In this document: one piece after another, positions 17,951 through 26,273 of the stretch
How positions within the stretch are numbered: position 1 is the first letter of the stretch
Layout: the number at the start of each line of letters is the position of its first letter
Assembly: GCA_902579585.1 (NCBI GenBank)
Contig: CACHHJ010000006.1
Span: 1-34,176, forward strand
DNA length: 34,176 nucleotides
Direction: 5' to 3'
Source of the DNA: an uncultured Pelagibacteraceae bacterium
GTDB taxonomy: Bacteria > Pseudomonadota > Alphaproteobacteria > Pelagibacterales > Pelagibacteraceae
Notes under the pieces: model-generated
What the model saw: only the letters and a program-made list of their open reading frames with translations
Databases searched by the model: none
What the model was told of the DNA's origin: nothing
Program-made: the position numbers and the translations under genes

Positions 17951-18712
17951 TTATTTATAGAAATTTTTTATTATATCAATAAAATTCTTTGATGATTTAG
18001 ATGCTCCACCAACCAGAAAACCATCAAGTTCTTTAATAGATTTAAAGTGCTTAATGGTATTTTTGTCAACTGAACCTCCGTACAGAAATTTTGGATGAGA
18101 TTTTATTCTAAATTTTTTTACAATAAAATTCTTCAAAATAGTAATATTTTTTTTTAGTTCTGAAGGTGAAGGTATTGACCCGCTACCAATAGACCAAATA
18201 GGTTCATAAGCAATTATAATATTGTTGAAATTATTATTTTTGGAAATAACTTTTAAAATTTGTTTTTTTAAGACCTTCACTGTACTTTTAGTTCTTTTTT
18301 GAATTTTATTCTCACCAATGCAATAAATTACTTTTAAATTATTTTTTAATGCCAACGAAAATTTTTTCTTTATTATTTCGTCTGTTTCACCAGCAGACCT
18401 ACACTCAGAATGTCCTAATAAAGTGTAATTAACACCGAGACGCTTAATCATAAAAGGACTTACTTTGCCTGTATAAGGTCCAAATAAATCTTGGTGATAG
18501 CAGTTTTGAGAAGAAATAATTATTTTTTTATTTTTGAACCTTTTTGAAAAATCATAAATTAAAGTATCGGGAGGGGCCATTATTATTTTATATTTATTTT
18601 TGTTTTTTTGATCCTTGTGATAAAACTGATTAATTTTATCTAAAATTTTATAAGAGCCTGGAACACCGAACATCTTCCAATTTCCAACAAAATATCTAAG
18701 AGAATTTGCCAT
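17951..18712 (-). CDS. tpiA: Triosephosphate isomerase
   Basis: The 253-residue TIM barrel shows all catalytic residues: Lys13 in GNWKM, His101 in LLGHSECR and Glu170 in AYEPIW. The phosphate-binding GSGSIPS loop and YGGSV are also present. It interconverts dihydroxyacetone phosphate and glyceraldehyde-3-phosphate. It is the first gene of the long minus-strand run through secG, pyrG, kdsA, eno, ftsB, lipA and the Coq10-like gene. It is divergent from ppiD across a 61-base gap. Confidence 0.96.
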   Translation of the reverse strand: MANSLRYFVGNWKMFGVPGSYKILDKINQFYHKDQKNKNKYKIIMAPPDTLIYDFSKRFKNKKIIISSQNCYHQDLFGPYTGKVSPFMIKRLGVNYTLLGHSECRSAGETDEIIKKKFSLALKNNLKVIYCIGENKIQKRTKSTVKVLKKQILKVISKNNNFNNIIIAYEPIWSIGSGSIPSPSELKKNITILKNFIVKKFRIKSHPKFLYGGSVDKNTIKHFKSIKELDGFLVGGASKSSKNFIDIIKNFYK

Positions 18713-18773
18713 ATTTAAGACTTTCTTTATAGATTTATAATCACAATTAATTTAAATTTCATAAATTAAAATT
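18713..18773. promoter_or_regulatory. Divergent promoter region tpiA / ppiD
   Basis: The 61 bases between the divergent starts are almost pure A/T. A perfect TATAAT lies on the plus strand at 18736-18741, about 32 bases before the ppiD ATG. TATAAA-like elements overlap it on the opposite strand. Neither side has a recognisable -35 hexamer. Promoters for both long runs are expected here, but their exact positions are inference. Confidence 0.4.
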
Positions 18774-20225
18774 ATGCTAGGATCAATAAGAAAATTTTCT
18801 AAAACATTTTTAGCGAAAATATTTATAGCTATAATTGCTCTACCATTCATACTTTGGGGTATGGGCGATATATTTAGGTCTGGTAAACAAAATATTTTAG
18901 CAGAAATTAATGATGAAGTGATAAGTTCAAAAGAATTTATTGGATATATACAAAAGATTGAACTCTCTCAAGAACAAATTGAAAGTTTAGGAAAACCCCA
19001 AATTCTAGAAAATATATTGAGCAATTATTTAAGTGAGAAAATTATTGAAATTGAAAGTGAAGCTAAAGGAATTATGCTTACTGACAAAGGTCTCAAGAAT
19101 ATAATAGTTTCAGATAAAAGTTTTGAAAAAGAAAAAAAGTTTTCAAGGGTGAAATATGAAAAATTTTTATTAAAAAATGGTTATTCGGCACCAACATATG
19201 AAAAATATATTAAAGGACTTGAGGTTAAAGCTCAGCTTTTAAATTTTTATAGCGGAGGAATTAAATTACCTAATTTTATAATTGAAGATTTGGCTGATAA
19301 AGAAAATCATTCAAAACAAATAAGTTATTTAAATTTAAATAATATTTATTCAAAAAAGATTATTGGAGAAAATGAAATTAAAAAATTTTATGATGATAAT
19401 AAAGAATTATTTAAAGAAAGATTCATTTCTTTTAGATTTTTGGAATTAACGCCTGAAGTATTAATTAAAAATAAAGATTATAATGAACTATTTTACCAAA
19501 AATTAGATGAACTTGAAAATGAAATATTAGACGGAAAAACTTTCTTAGAAATAACTGCTGAAAATAAAAATAATATACAAAATATTGAAATGGTAAATAT
19601 TAGAAAAACAAAAAAAGATGGGAGCATTATAGAAAATTTAAGTGACGAACTGTTTAATGAAATATTTAAAATTTCACAAAAAAATTTACCGCGATTTATA
19701 AATTTAGAAAATAAATTTTATATTGTAGAGGTCGTTAATCAAGAAAACATGTTTTTGACCTTAGATGATGAAAATCTGAAAAAAACTATTAAAACCCAAA
19801 TTGATATAATGAAAAAAGTGACTGAGAATAAAAAAATTATAGATGAAATTAATAATAAAAAATTTACAAAAACAAACATGAACAAACTTGCTTCAAAAAA
19901 TAACATAAAAGTTGAAAATTTAAATATTAATGGCTTAAATGATGACAACGTGCTAAGCAAAGAAATAGTTAAAAAAATTTATAATCATTCAGAAAATGAA
20001 ATATTTTTAGTTACAGATAATCTTTTTAAAAAAAATTATTTGGTTAATATAGATAAAGATATTCCTTCAAAAAATACTAATAAAGAAGATATTAAAAAAT
20101 ATAGTAGTAAAGCAAATGCAGATTACGTGTCAAATATTTATAAATCTTATGATAGATATATTAATACTAAATATAAAATTGATATAAATGAAAAAGTTTT
20201 AGAAAGGCTTAAAAATTCCTTTTAA
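18774..20225 (+). CDS. ppiD: PpiD/SurA-like periplasmic folding factor
   Basis: The 483-residue protein starts with MLGSIRKFSKTFLAKIF and a single membrane anchor (about 14-30) ending in WGMGD. It continues with the SurA_N-type segment ILAEINDEVISSKEF (about 42-56). This is the N-terminus of PpiD proteins, whose bulk lies in the periplasm on the Sec exit. A parvulin-like stretch follows around 200-320 but is degenerate, and the protein is shorter than the roughly 600 residues usual for PpiD. It may be a chaperone with weak or no isomerase activity. Its stop overlaps the trpE start as TAATG. Confidence 0.8.
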   Translation: MLGSIRKFSKTFLAKIFIAIIALPFILWGMGDIFRSGKQNILAEINDEVISSKEFIGYIQKIELSQEQIESLGKPQILENILSNYLSEKIIEIESEAKGIMLTDKGLKNIIVSDKSFEKEKKFSRVKYEKFLLKNGYSAPTYEKYIKGLEVKAQLLNFYSGGIKLPNFIIEDLADKENHSKQISYLNLNNIYSKKIIGENEIKKFYDDNKELFKERFISFRFLELTPEVLIKNKDYNELFYQKLDELENEILDGKTFLEITAENKNNIQNIEMVNIRKTKKDGSIIENLSDELFNEIFKISQKNLPRFINLENKFYIVEVVNQENMFLTLDDENLKKTIKTQIDIMKKVTENKKIIDEINNKKFTKTNMNKLASKNNIKVENLNINGLNDDNVLSKEIVKKIYNHSENEIFLVTDNLFKKNYLVNIDKDIPSKNTNKEDIKKYSSKANADYVSNIYKSYDRYINTKYKIDINEKVLERLKNSF

Positions 20226-21682
20226 TGAAGTTAAGTACAAGTTTAAATAATTTTAAAAAAAATCATAGAAAAAAAAATAGTCAGACAATTTATTTTGCTG
20301 AAAATTGTAAAGATTATACATTTGTTGAAAATTTATATAAATTTATATTAGCCCAAAAAAATAGTTTTATATTTGAGTCTGTTGAGAAAGGTAAAATTAG
20401 GGGAAGGTATACAATAATAGGTTATAATCCTGATAAGATATACAATATAACTAAAAATAAAGTTATAATTGATAATTTTGAAAAAAAAAAAATTATAAAG
20501 ACTAATACGCTTCATTATTTAAATAATTTGGTTAAAAATTTTAAGGTAAAATCATCAAGTAAATTGCCGAGAATGTCTTCGATGTTGGTGGGTTATTTCT
20601 CATACGATATTATTAGGTTGATTGAAAAAATCTCTGATAAATGTAAAAATGATATTAATATCCCCGACATAAGACTAATTAGGCCAAAAAATTTAATAAT
20701 TTACGATAATTTAAAGAAAAAAATTTTTTATATACATAATATTTTTCAAGATGAAATAATTGAGAATTATGAATTAAAATATAATTTGATTTCAAAAAGC
20801 TTTAAAGAATTACAAAATTTTGGGAAAATAAAACTTCCAGAGCATTTTCATAAAAATAGAAAATCAGTTAATGTTAAATCCAATATTTCAAAGATCAAAT
20901 TTAAAAGAAATGTTTTGAAGGCTAAAAACTATATTAAAAAAGGTGATATTTTTCAGGTTGTTTTGAGCCAAAGATTTGAGGCAGAAATAGAAAAACCCCC
21001 TTTAGAAATTTATAATGCTTTGAGAATTTTGAACCCCTCCCCTTTTATGTTCTATTTTAATTTCAAAGATTTTCAAATTTTAGGAAGCAGTCCTGAAATA
21101 CTTGTTCGTTTGCTAAATGGTGAAGTTACAATAAGGCCAATTGCTGGTACACGGCCGAGAGGAAAAAATAAAAAAGATGATAAAAAACTAATTAATGAGT
21201 TATTAAATGACCCTAAAGAACTAGCTGAGCATTTAATGCTTTTAGATTTAGGTAGAAATGATGTTGGTAAAGTATCTAAAACAGACACTGTTAAAGTTAC
21301 AGAGAAATTTAAAGTAGAGAAATATTCACACGTTATGCACATCGTCTCAAATGTCGTTGGAAAACAAAAAAGGGATTTATCTATTTTTAATACTTTTTTA
21401 TCTGGTTTTCCCGCTGGTACTGTAAGCGGTGCTCCAAAAATAAGAGCAATGGAAATAATTGATGAATTAGAGAGCACTAAAAGAAAATTATACGCTGGTG
21501 GAATTGGTTATTTTACCTCAAGACAAGATTTTGATACCTGTATTGCATTAAGAACAGCACTTATAAAAGATAAAAAAATCTTTGTTCAGTCAGGTGCAGG
21601 TATAGTTGCTGATAGCAATCCAAATAGTGAATATAATGAAACTGTAAATAAAGCTAAAGCCTTATTGAAAGCTATAAGTTAA
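20225..21682 (+). CDS. trpE: Anthranilate synthase component I
   Basis: The 485-residue chorismate-utilising enzyme has an N-terminal FIFESVEKG (about 48-56), which includes the Glu-Ser pair of the tryptophan feedback site. The catalytic half reads VLSQRFE, GSSPEIL, IAGTRPRG, LDLGRNDVGKV and GAGIVADSNPNSEY. With TrpG it makes anthranilate from chorismate and glutamine. The start is coupled to ppiD (TAATG), leaving no room for a trp leader peptide or attenuator. Feedback inhibition is therefore probably the main control visible here. Confidence 0.96.
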   Translation: MKLSTSLNNFKKNHRKKNSQTIYFAENCKDYTFVENLYKFILAQKNSFIFESVEKGKIRGRYTIIGYNPDKIYNITKNKVIIDNFEKKKIIKTNTLHYLNNLVKNFKVKSSSKLPRMSSMLVGYFSYDIIRLIEKISDKCKNDINIPDIRLIRPKNLIIYDNLKKKIFYIHNIFQDEIIENYELKYNLISKSFKELQNFGKIKLPEHFHKNRKSVNVKSNISKIKFKRNVLKAKNYIKKGDIFQVVLSQRFEAEIEKPPLEIYNALRILNPSPFMFYFNFKDFQILGSSPEILVRLLNGEVTIRPIAGTRPRGKNKKDDKKLINELLNDPKELAEHLMLLDLGRNDVGKVSKTDTVKVTEKFKVEKYSHVMHIVSNVVGKQKRDLSIFNTFLSGFPAGTVSGAPKIRAMEIIDELESTKRKLYAGGIGYFTSRQDFDTCIALRTALIKDKKIFVQSGAGIVADSNPNSEYNETVNKAKALLKAIS

Positions 21683-22249
21683 ATGAAAACTTTATTAATT
21701 GATAATTATGATAGTTTTACCTACAACCTTTATCATTATCTGCAGTCATCGAAATGCAAAGTTGATGTTATAAGAAATGATAAAATTACATCTAAGGAAA
21801 TAACAAAAAAAAAATATAAAAAAATAGTTATTTCGCCTGGTCCAGGAAATCCGGATCAGGCTGGAAATTGTTTAAAAATTGTAAAAGATTTGTCTAAAAA
21901 AATTCCTGTTCTTGGAGTTTGTTTGGGCCATCAGATTATAGGCCAGGCTTATGGCGCTAAAATAATAAGTGCAAAAAAACTGATGCATGGAAAAACAAGT
22001 AAAATTATACATAATAAGAAGGGAATTTTTAAAGGTCTCAAAAATAATATTACAGGTACCAGATATCATAGTTTAATTGTGGATAGAAAAACTTTAAATG
22101 AAGATTTTATAGTTACTGCTGAAACTAAAGACAAAATAATAATGGGAATAATGCATAATAAATACAACATACACGGAGTTCAGTTTCACCCGGAAAGCAT
22201 TAATACTAAAGTAGGAATAAAACTAATCGAAAACTTTTTAAAACATTAA
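21683..22249 (+). CDS. trpG: Anthranilate synthase glutaminase component
   Basis: The 188-residue class-I amidotransferase has NYDSFTYNL near the start, the ISPGPGNP oxyanion loop, nucleophile Cys80 in GVCLGHQ, and His169/Glu171 in GVQFHPES. It supplies ammonia to TrpE. Its ATG directly abuts the trpE stop (TAAATG). In some bacteria the same protein also serves folate synthesis with PabB. Whether it is shared here cannot be told from this window. Confidence 0.95.
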   Translation: MKTLLIDNYDSFTYNLYHYLQSSKCKVDVIRNDKITSKEITKKKYKKIVISPGPGNPDQAGNCLKIVKDLSKKIPVLGVCLGHQIIGQAYGAKIISAKKLMHGKTSKIIHNKKGIFKGLKNNITGTRYHSLIVDRKTLNEDFIVTAETKDKIIMGIMHNKYNIHGVQFHPESINTKVGIKLIENFLKH

Positions 22250-22253
22250 CAAA

Positions 22254-23246
22254 ATGAATGAAATAATTGAAAAACTGAGAAAAAGACAAGATTTAAATTT
22301 CGAACAAAGTAAATCTGCATTCGAAATTATCATGACTGGCAAAGCAAAAGAGGAGGAAATTCATGATTTTTTAATTGCGTCTTCTTCTAAGGGTGAAACT
22401 GCAGAGGAAATTGCGGGAGGGGTTTATGTTTTACGTGATAAAGCTACCAAAGTTAATGTCACAGATGATACGATCGATACTTGCGGAACTGGTGGTGATG
22501 GAAAAAATACTTTGAATATATCCACTGCTGCAGCTCTTCTGTTATCAAGTTTTGGAGTAAAAGTAGCAAAACATGGAAATAAATCTGTTTCCTCAAAGTG
22601 TGGATCTGCTGATGTGTTAGAAAAATTGAGTATAAATATAAATCTTGGTCCAAATGATGTTGAAAAAAATATTAATGTAAATAATTTTGGTTTTATGTTT
22701 GCTCCGGGTTATCACTCAGCAATGAAATATGTTGGCCAAATAAGAAAAAAGATAGGAAAAAGAACAATATTTAACCTCATTGGACCTTTAAGCAGTCCGG
22801 CAGGTGTAAAAAGACAAGTTGTTGGGGTTTTTGATAAAAAATTACTAAAAATTTTCGCTGGAGCATTAAAAAATTTAAATTTGAAAAAAGCAATTATTGT
22901 AAATAGTCAAGATGGTTTGGATGAAATTTCACCATACGCTAATACAAGAATAGTGGAACTTTCAAATAAAACGGTTAAAGAAACAATTTTAAATCCGAAT
23001 GATTTAGGCATTAAAGCTGATAAATTTGAAAATATTGTTGGAAAAGGTCCTGATTATAATTCGGAAAAAATGAAAGAAATATTTCAAGGAAAAGATAATG
23101 ATTTTTCAATAGCTGTATGTCTTAATGCTGCGGCAGGATTGATTGTGGCTGATAAAGCAAGTTCTTTTAAAGAAGGTTACATCAAATTAAGAGATCATAT
23201 TCTTTCGGGAAAAGTGATGACTCATATATCGAAACTAAGATCATGA
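22254..23246 (+). CDS. trpD: Anthranilate phosphoribosyltransferase
   Basis: The 330-residue enzyme carries the PRPP/anthranilate signatures CGTGGDGKNTLNIST (about 77-91), KHGNKSVSSKCGSADVLE and FAPGYHSAMK. It transfers phosphoribose to anthranilate in tryptophan synthesis. It follows trpG by four bases and overlaps trpC by four (ATGA). Length and motif order are ordinary for the family. Confidence 0.95.
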   Translation: MNEIIEKLRKRQDLNFEQSKSAFEIIMTGKAKEEEIHDFLIASSSKGETAEEIAGGVYVLRDKATKVNVTDDTIDTCGTGGDGKNTLNISTAAALLLSSFGVKVAKHGNKSVSSKCGSADVLEKLSININLGPNDVEKNINVNNFGFMFAPGYHSAMKYVGQIRKKIGKRTIFNLIGPLSSPAGVKRQVVGVFDKKLLKIFAGALKNLNLKKAIIVNSQDGLDEISPYANTRIVELSNKTVKETILNPNDLGIKADKFENIVGKGPDYNSEKMKEIFQGKDNDFSIAVCLNAAAGLIVADKASSFKEGYIKLRDHILSGKVMTHISKLRS

Positions 23247-24049
23247 TAGATCATTTAGATAAAATATACAGCGAAAAAAAAGAAAGTGTTGAGAGGTATA
23301 AGAAATTATACTCAGTTAAAGATTTAAGTGAAAAGATAAAGGCATATAAAAATTACTATGATTTCGAAAAACCGTTAAATAATAAAAATAAAGTTAATGT
23401 TATAGCTGAAATAAAAAAAGCTAGCCCATCAGCAGGTGAGATAATAAAAGATTATAACCCATCTGAGATAGCAAAAAACTATGCTAAAGCTGGAGCAACA
23501 TGTTTATCTGTTCTTACCGAAGAAAAAAATTTTAAGGGAAAAATTGAAGATATCCAAAATATAAAAAAAGAAGTTAAACTTCCAATTCTTTGTAAGGACT
23601 TTATATATGATGAATATCAATTATATCTTGCAAGAGCGTTTGGTGCTGACGCGATACTAATAATTTTAAAAGGTATTGGACAACACCGCGCTGTAGGACT
23701 TCGAATGCTGGCAAAAGTTCTTGGGCTTGCTGTAATTTATGAAGCCCATAGTACTCTTGAAGCTGAACAAATTGCTGGTTTGGAAGATGTTATTTTAGGT
23801 ATTAATAATAGAAATTTGGAAACTTTAGAAACAAATGTAAAAAATACATTCGATGTTTACAATAATGTTCTTTCAAAAAAGAAGCATCCTGGTCCTATTG
23901 TTTGTGAAAGTGGGATCAAGTCAGAAAAAGAAGTGGAAGAAATAGTTAAACAGACAAAAATAAATAATTTTTTAATTGGTGAATCACTTCTAAAAGATCT
24001 AAACAAAAAAACCTCATTATTAGATAGAATCCTTAAAATAAGCCCATAA
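23243..24049 (+). CDS. trpC: Indole-3-glycerol phosphate synthase
   Basis: The 268-residue TIM barrel has VIAEIKKASPSAG (about 53-65) with the catalytic lysine and Glu, SVLTEEKNFKG, LCKDFIYDEYQ, GINNRNLETLET and VCESGI. It closes the indole ring in tryptophan synthesis. It is stand-alone, not fused to TrpF as in enterics. It is the last trp gene here; trpF, trpB and trpA must lie elsewhere. It is followed by lexA after a 69-base gap. Confidence 0.95.
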   Translation: MIDHLDKIYSEKKESVERYKKLYSVKDLSEKIKAYKNYYDFEKPLNNKNKVNVIAEIKKASPSAGEIIKDYNPSEIAKNYAKAGATCLSVLTEEKNFKGKIEDIQNIKKEVKLPILCKDFIYDEYQLYLARAFGADAILIILKGIGQHRAVGLRMLAKVLGLAVIYEAHSTLEAEQIAGLEDVILGINNRNLETLETNVKNTFDVYNNVLSKKKHPGPIVCESGIKSEKEVEEIVKQTKINNFLIGESLLKDLNKKTSLLDRILKISP

Positions 24050-24061
24050 ACTAAGGTTTAT
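24046..24061 (+). terminator. Weak hairpin at the end of trpC
   Basis: A perfect inverted repeat ATAAAC-TAAG-GTTTAT spans the trpC stop codon, with a six-base stem and four-base loop. Only three T residues (24061-24063) follow. The stem is nearly all A/T, so as an intrinsic terminator it would be weak. It could equally be chance in this composition. Confidence 0.25.
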
Positions 24062-24081
24062 TTGGCATTGATATTAAAGTA

Positions 24082-24096
24082 GAACTTTTGTAGAAC
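24082..24096 (+). promoter_or_regulatory. LexA operator (SOS box) upstream of lexA
   Basis: The direct repeat GAAC-TTTTGTA-GAAC is an exact GAAC-N7-GAAC, the complement of the alphaproteobacterial SOS box GTTC-N7-GTTC. It ends 22 bases before the lexA start at 24119, a good position for autorepression. A -10-like TAGAAC at 24091 with TTGATA at 24068-24073 (17-base spacing) would place the operator over the promoter, but that pairing is tentative. Confidence 0.88.
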
Positions 24097-24118
24097 AGAA
24101 ATGTACAGGATTTGTTCT

Positions 24119-24793
24119 ATGCTAACAAAAAAACAAAAAAACTTATTACTATTTATAAATAAGAAAATTAGATCGACGGGTGTTTCTCCTTCATATGAAG
24201 AGATGAAAAATTCTCTCAACCTTAAGTCGAAATCAGGAATTCATCGACTAATATCAGCTTTAGAAGAAAGAGGTTTTATAAAAAGACTCGCTCACAAAGC
24301 TCGAGCTTTAGAGGTTGTTAAATTACCAGAGAATGCTAGCGCACATGACTTATTTAATAGTTTTACTCCAAGCGTAATTAAGGGTGGTCTTGATAAAACA
24401 TCGAACAAATCAAGTAAAATTTCAGTTTTAGGCTCAATAGCGGCCGGCACTCCAATTGAAGCGATACAACAAGAAGTTGATAAAGTAAATTTACCGTCAG
24501 ATTTTAATAAAAACGATGATCATTTTGGATTAAGAGTCAAAGGTGACTCTATGATTGAAGCAGGTATTAATGATGGAGATACAGTAATAATTAAAAAATC
24601 CTCAAATGCAGATAATGGACAAATTGCTGTTGTGTTAATTGACAACGAAGAAGCAACACTAAAAAGAATTCGAAAGAAAGGCAACACAATAGCCCTAGAA
24701 AGTGCTAATAAGAAATACGATACGAAAATATACGCCGCTAAAAGAATTAAGATTCAAGGAAAATTGGTTTCTTTATATAGAAACTTCAATTAA
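24119..24793 (+). CDS. lexA: LexA SOS repressor, self-cleaving
   Basis: From the ATG at 24119 the protein is 224 residues and begins MLTKKQKNLL like other LexA proteins. AGGA at 24107-24110 is its ribosome-binding site. An ATG at 24101 would add six unlike residues and has no such site. The winged-helix DNA-binding domain covers about 1-65. The latent protease has the Ala109-Gly110 cleavage site in GSIAAGTP, Ser144 in KGDSMIE and Lys182 in ATLKR. It represses DNA-damage genes and is cleaved when RecA filaments form. The linker (about 70-100) is fairly long, as in other Alphaproteobacteria. Confidence 0.95.
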   Translation: MLTKKQKNLLLFINKKIRSTGVSPSYEEMKNSLNLKSKSGIHRLISALEERGFIKRLAHKARALEVVKLPENASAHDLFNSFTPSVIKGGLDKTSNKSSKISVLGSIAAGTPIEAIQQEVDKVNLPSDFNKNDDHFGLRVKGDSMIEAGINDGDTVIIKKSSNADNGQIAVVLIDNEEATLKRIRKKGNTIALESANKKYDTKIYAAKRIKIQGKLVSLYRNFN

Positions 24794-24812
24794 AATAGTT
24801 TAATTTCATTTA

Positions 24813-26204
24813 ATGTCTTTCATTTGCAGGTTTGCGCCATCACCTACTGGTCCGTTACACATAGGGGGTGTGAGAACAGCTCTTTTTAATTGGCTTTTAG
24901 CCAAAAAAAATAAAGGAAAATTTTATCTAAGAATAGAAGATACAGATAAAGAAAGATCTAAAGATGAGTTTAAAAAACAAATAATTGAATCTTTGTCATG
25001 GGTTGGAATAAAGCATGACGATAAAGAATTTATTCAATCCAAAAATATTAATAAACATAAAGAAATTGCTGAGGAACTCTTAAAAAAAGATTTTGCCTAT
25101 AAATGTTATTGTTCAGAGGAAGAAATAAAAGAACAAAAAGAAAAATGTAAAAAACAAGGTATCCCATATGTTTACAATAGAAAATGGAGGGATCCTAAAA
25201 ACCTTCAAATACCTAAAGATATAAAACCGGTTATCAGGTTTAAAAGTAAAGTTTCGGGAAATACTGTAATTAAAGATTTAGTTCAGGGTGACATTAATAT
25301 ATCAAATTCGATTATTGAAGATTTTGTTATTTTAAGACAAGACGGATCTCCAACTTATCAATTGTCTGCAACTGTTGATGATCATTCAATGAAAATTTCA
25401 CATGTTATTCGAGGTGATGATCATAAAATTAATACATTTAAACAAAAACAAATTTATGAGGCTATGAAATGGGATATTCCTCTATTTGCACACATACCTT
25501 TAATTCATAGTGAAAAAGGATCTAAGCTCTCGAAAAGGGATAAATCCTCAACTATTGATGACTATGTTAAAATTGGAATTTTACCCGGAGCACTTAGAAA
25601 TTACTTGTTGCGACTAGGTTGGGCCTATAAAGATAAGGAAATCTTTTCTCTAGATGAGAGCATTAAACTTTTTGACCTGGAAGGTGTTGGAAAATCTCCA
25701 TCAAAACTTGATATGTCTAGAATACTTTCGCTTAATGAACATTATATTAAAAATATAGATGAAAAAATTCTTTTTGATTTTTTAAAGAGTTATGCTCAAA
25801 AGTATAAAAAAACTATCGATCCATCTAAGGAGGATTTTGTTTTCAAGTCCTTAAATTTCTTAAAAAATAAGGCCAAAACTCTTGATGATATTTACCAGAA
25901 TTCACAATACATTCTAAGCAAAGAAATAAGTATTTCCCCTGACGATTTGAAGCTTTTAGATGCTAATTCTAAGAAAATTATTGGTGATTTCCTCAATGAA
26001 TTTAAAAATATCAAAAACCCGAATAAAGAAAATCTTGAAAAACTAGTTAATAGTCTAATCACTAAATACAAAACTAACTTTAAAGGTGTTGGTCAACCAC
26101 TAAGAATAGCTTTAGTTGGTTCAAGATTTGGCCCTGGTATTTATAATATCATCTTATCACTTACAAAAGATGAAGTCGTAAAAAGAATTTCTAAAATTAA
26201 TTAA
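24813..26204 (+). CDS. gltX: Glutamyl-tRNA synthetase
   Basis: The 463-residue class-I synthetase has RFAPSPTGPLHIGG (about 6-19), the HIGH-type motif, and KLSKRDKS, the KMSKS-type motif. CYCSEEEIKEQKEKC corresponds to the zinc-binding-like insertion region but keeps only part of the cysteine set. It charges tRNA-Glu, and in many Alphaproteobacteria also tRNA-Gln, which is then amidated by GatCAB. It begins 19 bases after lexA. There is no SOS box in that gap, but read-through from the lexA promoter is likely. Confidence 0.95.
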   Translation: MSFICRFAPSPTGPLHIGGVRTALFNWLLAKKNKGKFYLRIEDTDKERSKDEFKKQIIESLSWVGIKHDDKEFIQSKNINKHKEIAEELLKKDFAYKCYCSEEEIKEQKEKCKKQGIPYVYNRKWRDPKNLQIPKDIKPVIRFKSKVSGNTVIKDLVQGDINISNSIIEDFVILRQDGSPTYQLSATVDDHSMKISHVIRGDDHKINTFKQKQIYEAMKWDIPLFAHIPLIHSEKGSKLSKRDKSSTIDDYVKIGILPGALRNYLLRLGWAYKDKEIFSLDESIKLFDLEGVGKSPSKLDMSRILSLNEHYIKNIDEKILFDFLKSYAQKYKKTIDPSKEDFVFKSLNFLKNKAKTLDDIYQNSQYILSKEISISPDDLKLLDANSKKIIGDFLNEFKNIKNPNKENLEKLVNSLITKYKTNFKGVGQPLRIALVGSRFGPGIYNIILSLTKDEVVKRISKIN

Positions 26205-26224
26205 ATTCTTTTCATTAATTAAAC

Positions 26225-26253
26225 TTGACGATCTTCTATCTTACCTTTATAAA
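26225..26253 (+). promoter_or_regulatory. Sigma-70 promoter of umuDC
   Basis: TTGACG (26225-26230) and TATAAA (26248-26253) are separated by exactly 17 bases, close to the housekeeping consensus. The SOS box begins two bases after the -10, so LexA would cover the start point. Predicted transcription starts near 26260, giving a 5' leader of about 14 bases. Confidence 0.75.
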
Positions 26254-26254
26254 A

Positions 26255-26269
26255 GAACAAATCAAGAAC
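26255..26269 (+). promoter_or_regulatory. LexA operator (SOS box) upstream of umuD
   Basis: GAAC-AAATCAA-GAAC is a second exact GAAC-N7-GAAC repeat, with the same orientation and spacing as the lexA operator. It lies directly downstream of a good -35/-10 pair and five bases before the umuD ATG. This is direct evidence that umuDC belongs to the LexA regulon of this organism. Confidence 0.9.
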
Positions 26270-26273
26270 ATTT

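Noticed and set aside
20200-20240. A trp attenuator or leader peptide before trpE
   Set aside because: trpE starts on the last base of the ppiD stop, so no leader region exists.
21073-21477. Minus-strand 134-codon open frame inside trpE
   Set aside because: It is the complement of the conserved chorismate-binding region and has no independent support.
24101-24118. LexA start at 24101
   Set aside because: It adds six residues unlike LexA N-termini and has no ribosome-binding site. AGGA at 24107-24110 serves the ATG at 24119.
26197-26222. TTAATTAA inverted/direct repeats after gltX as a terminator or attachment site
   Set aside because: The repeats are eight-base self-complementary A/T palindromes, likely by chance at this composition. 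There is no T-tract and no integrase nearby.
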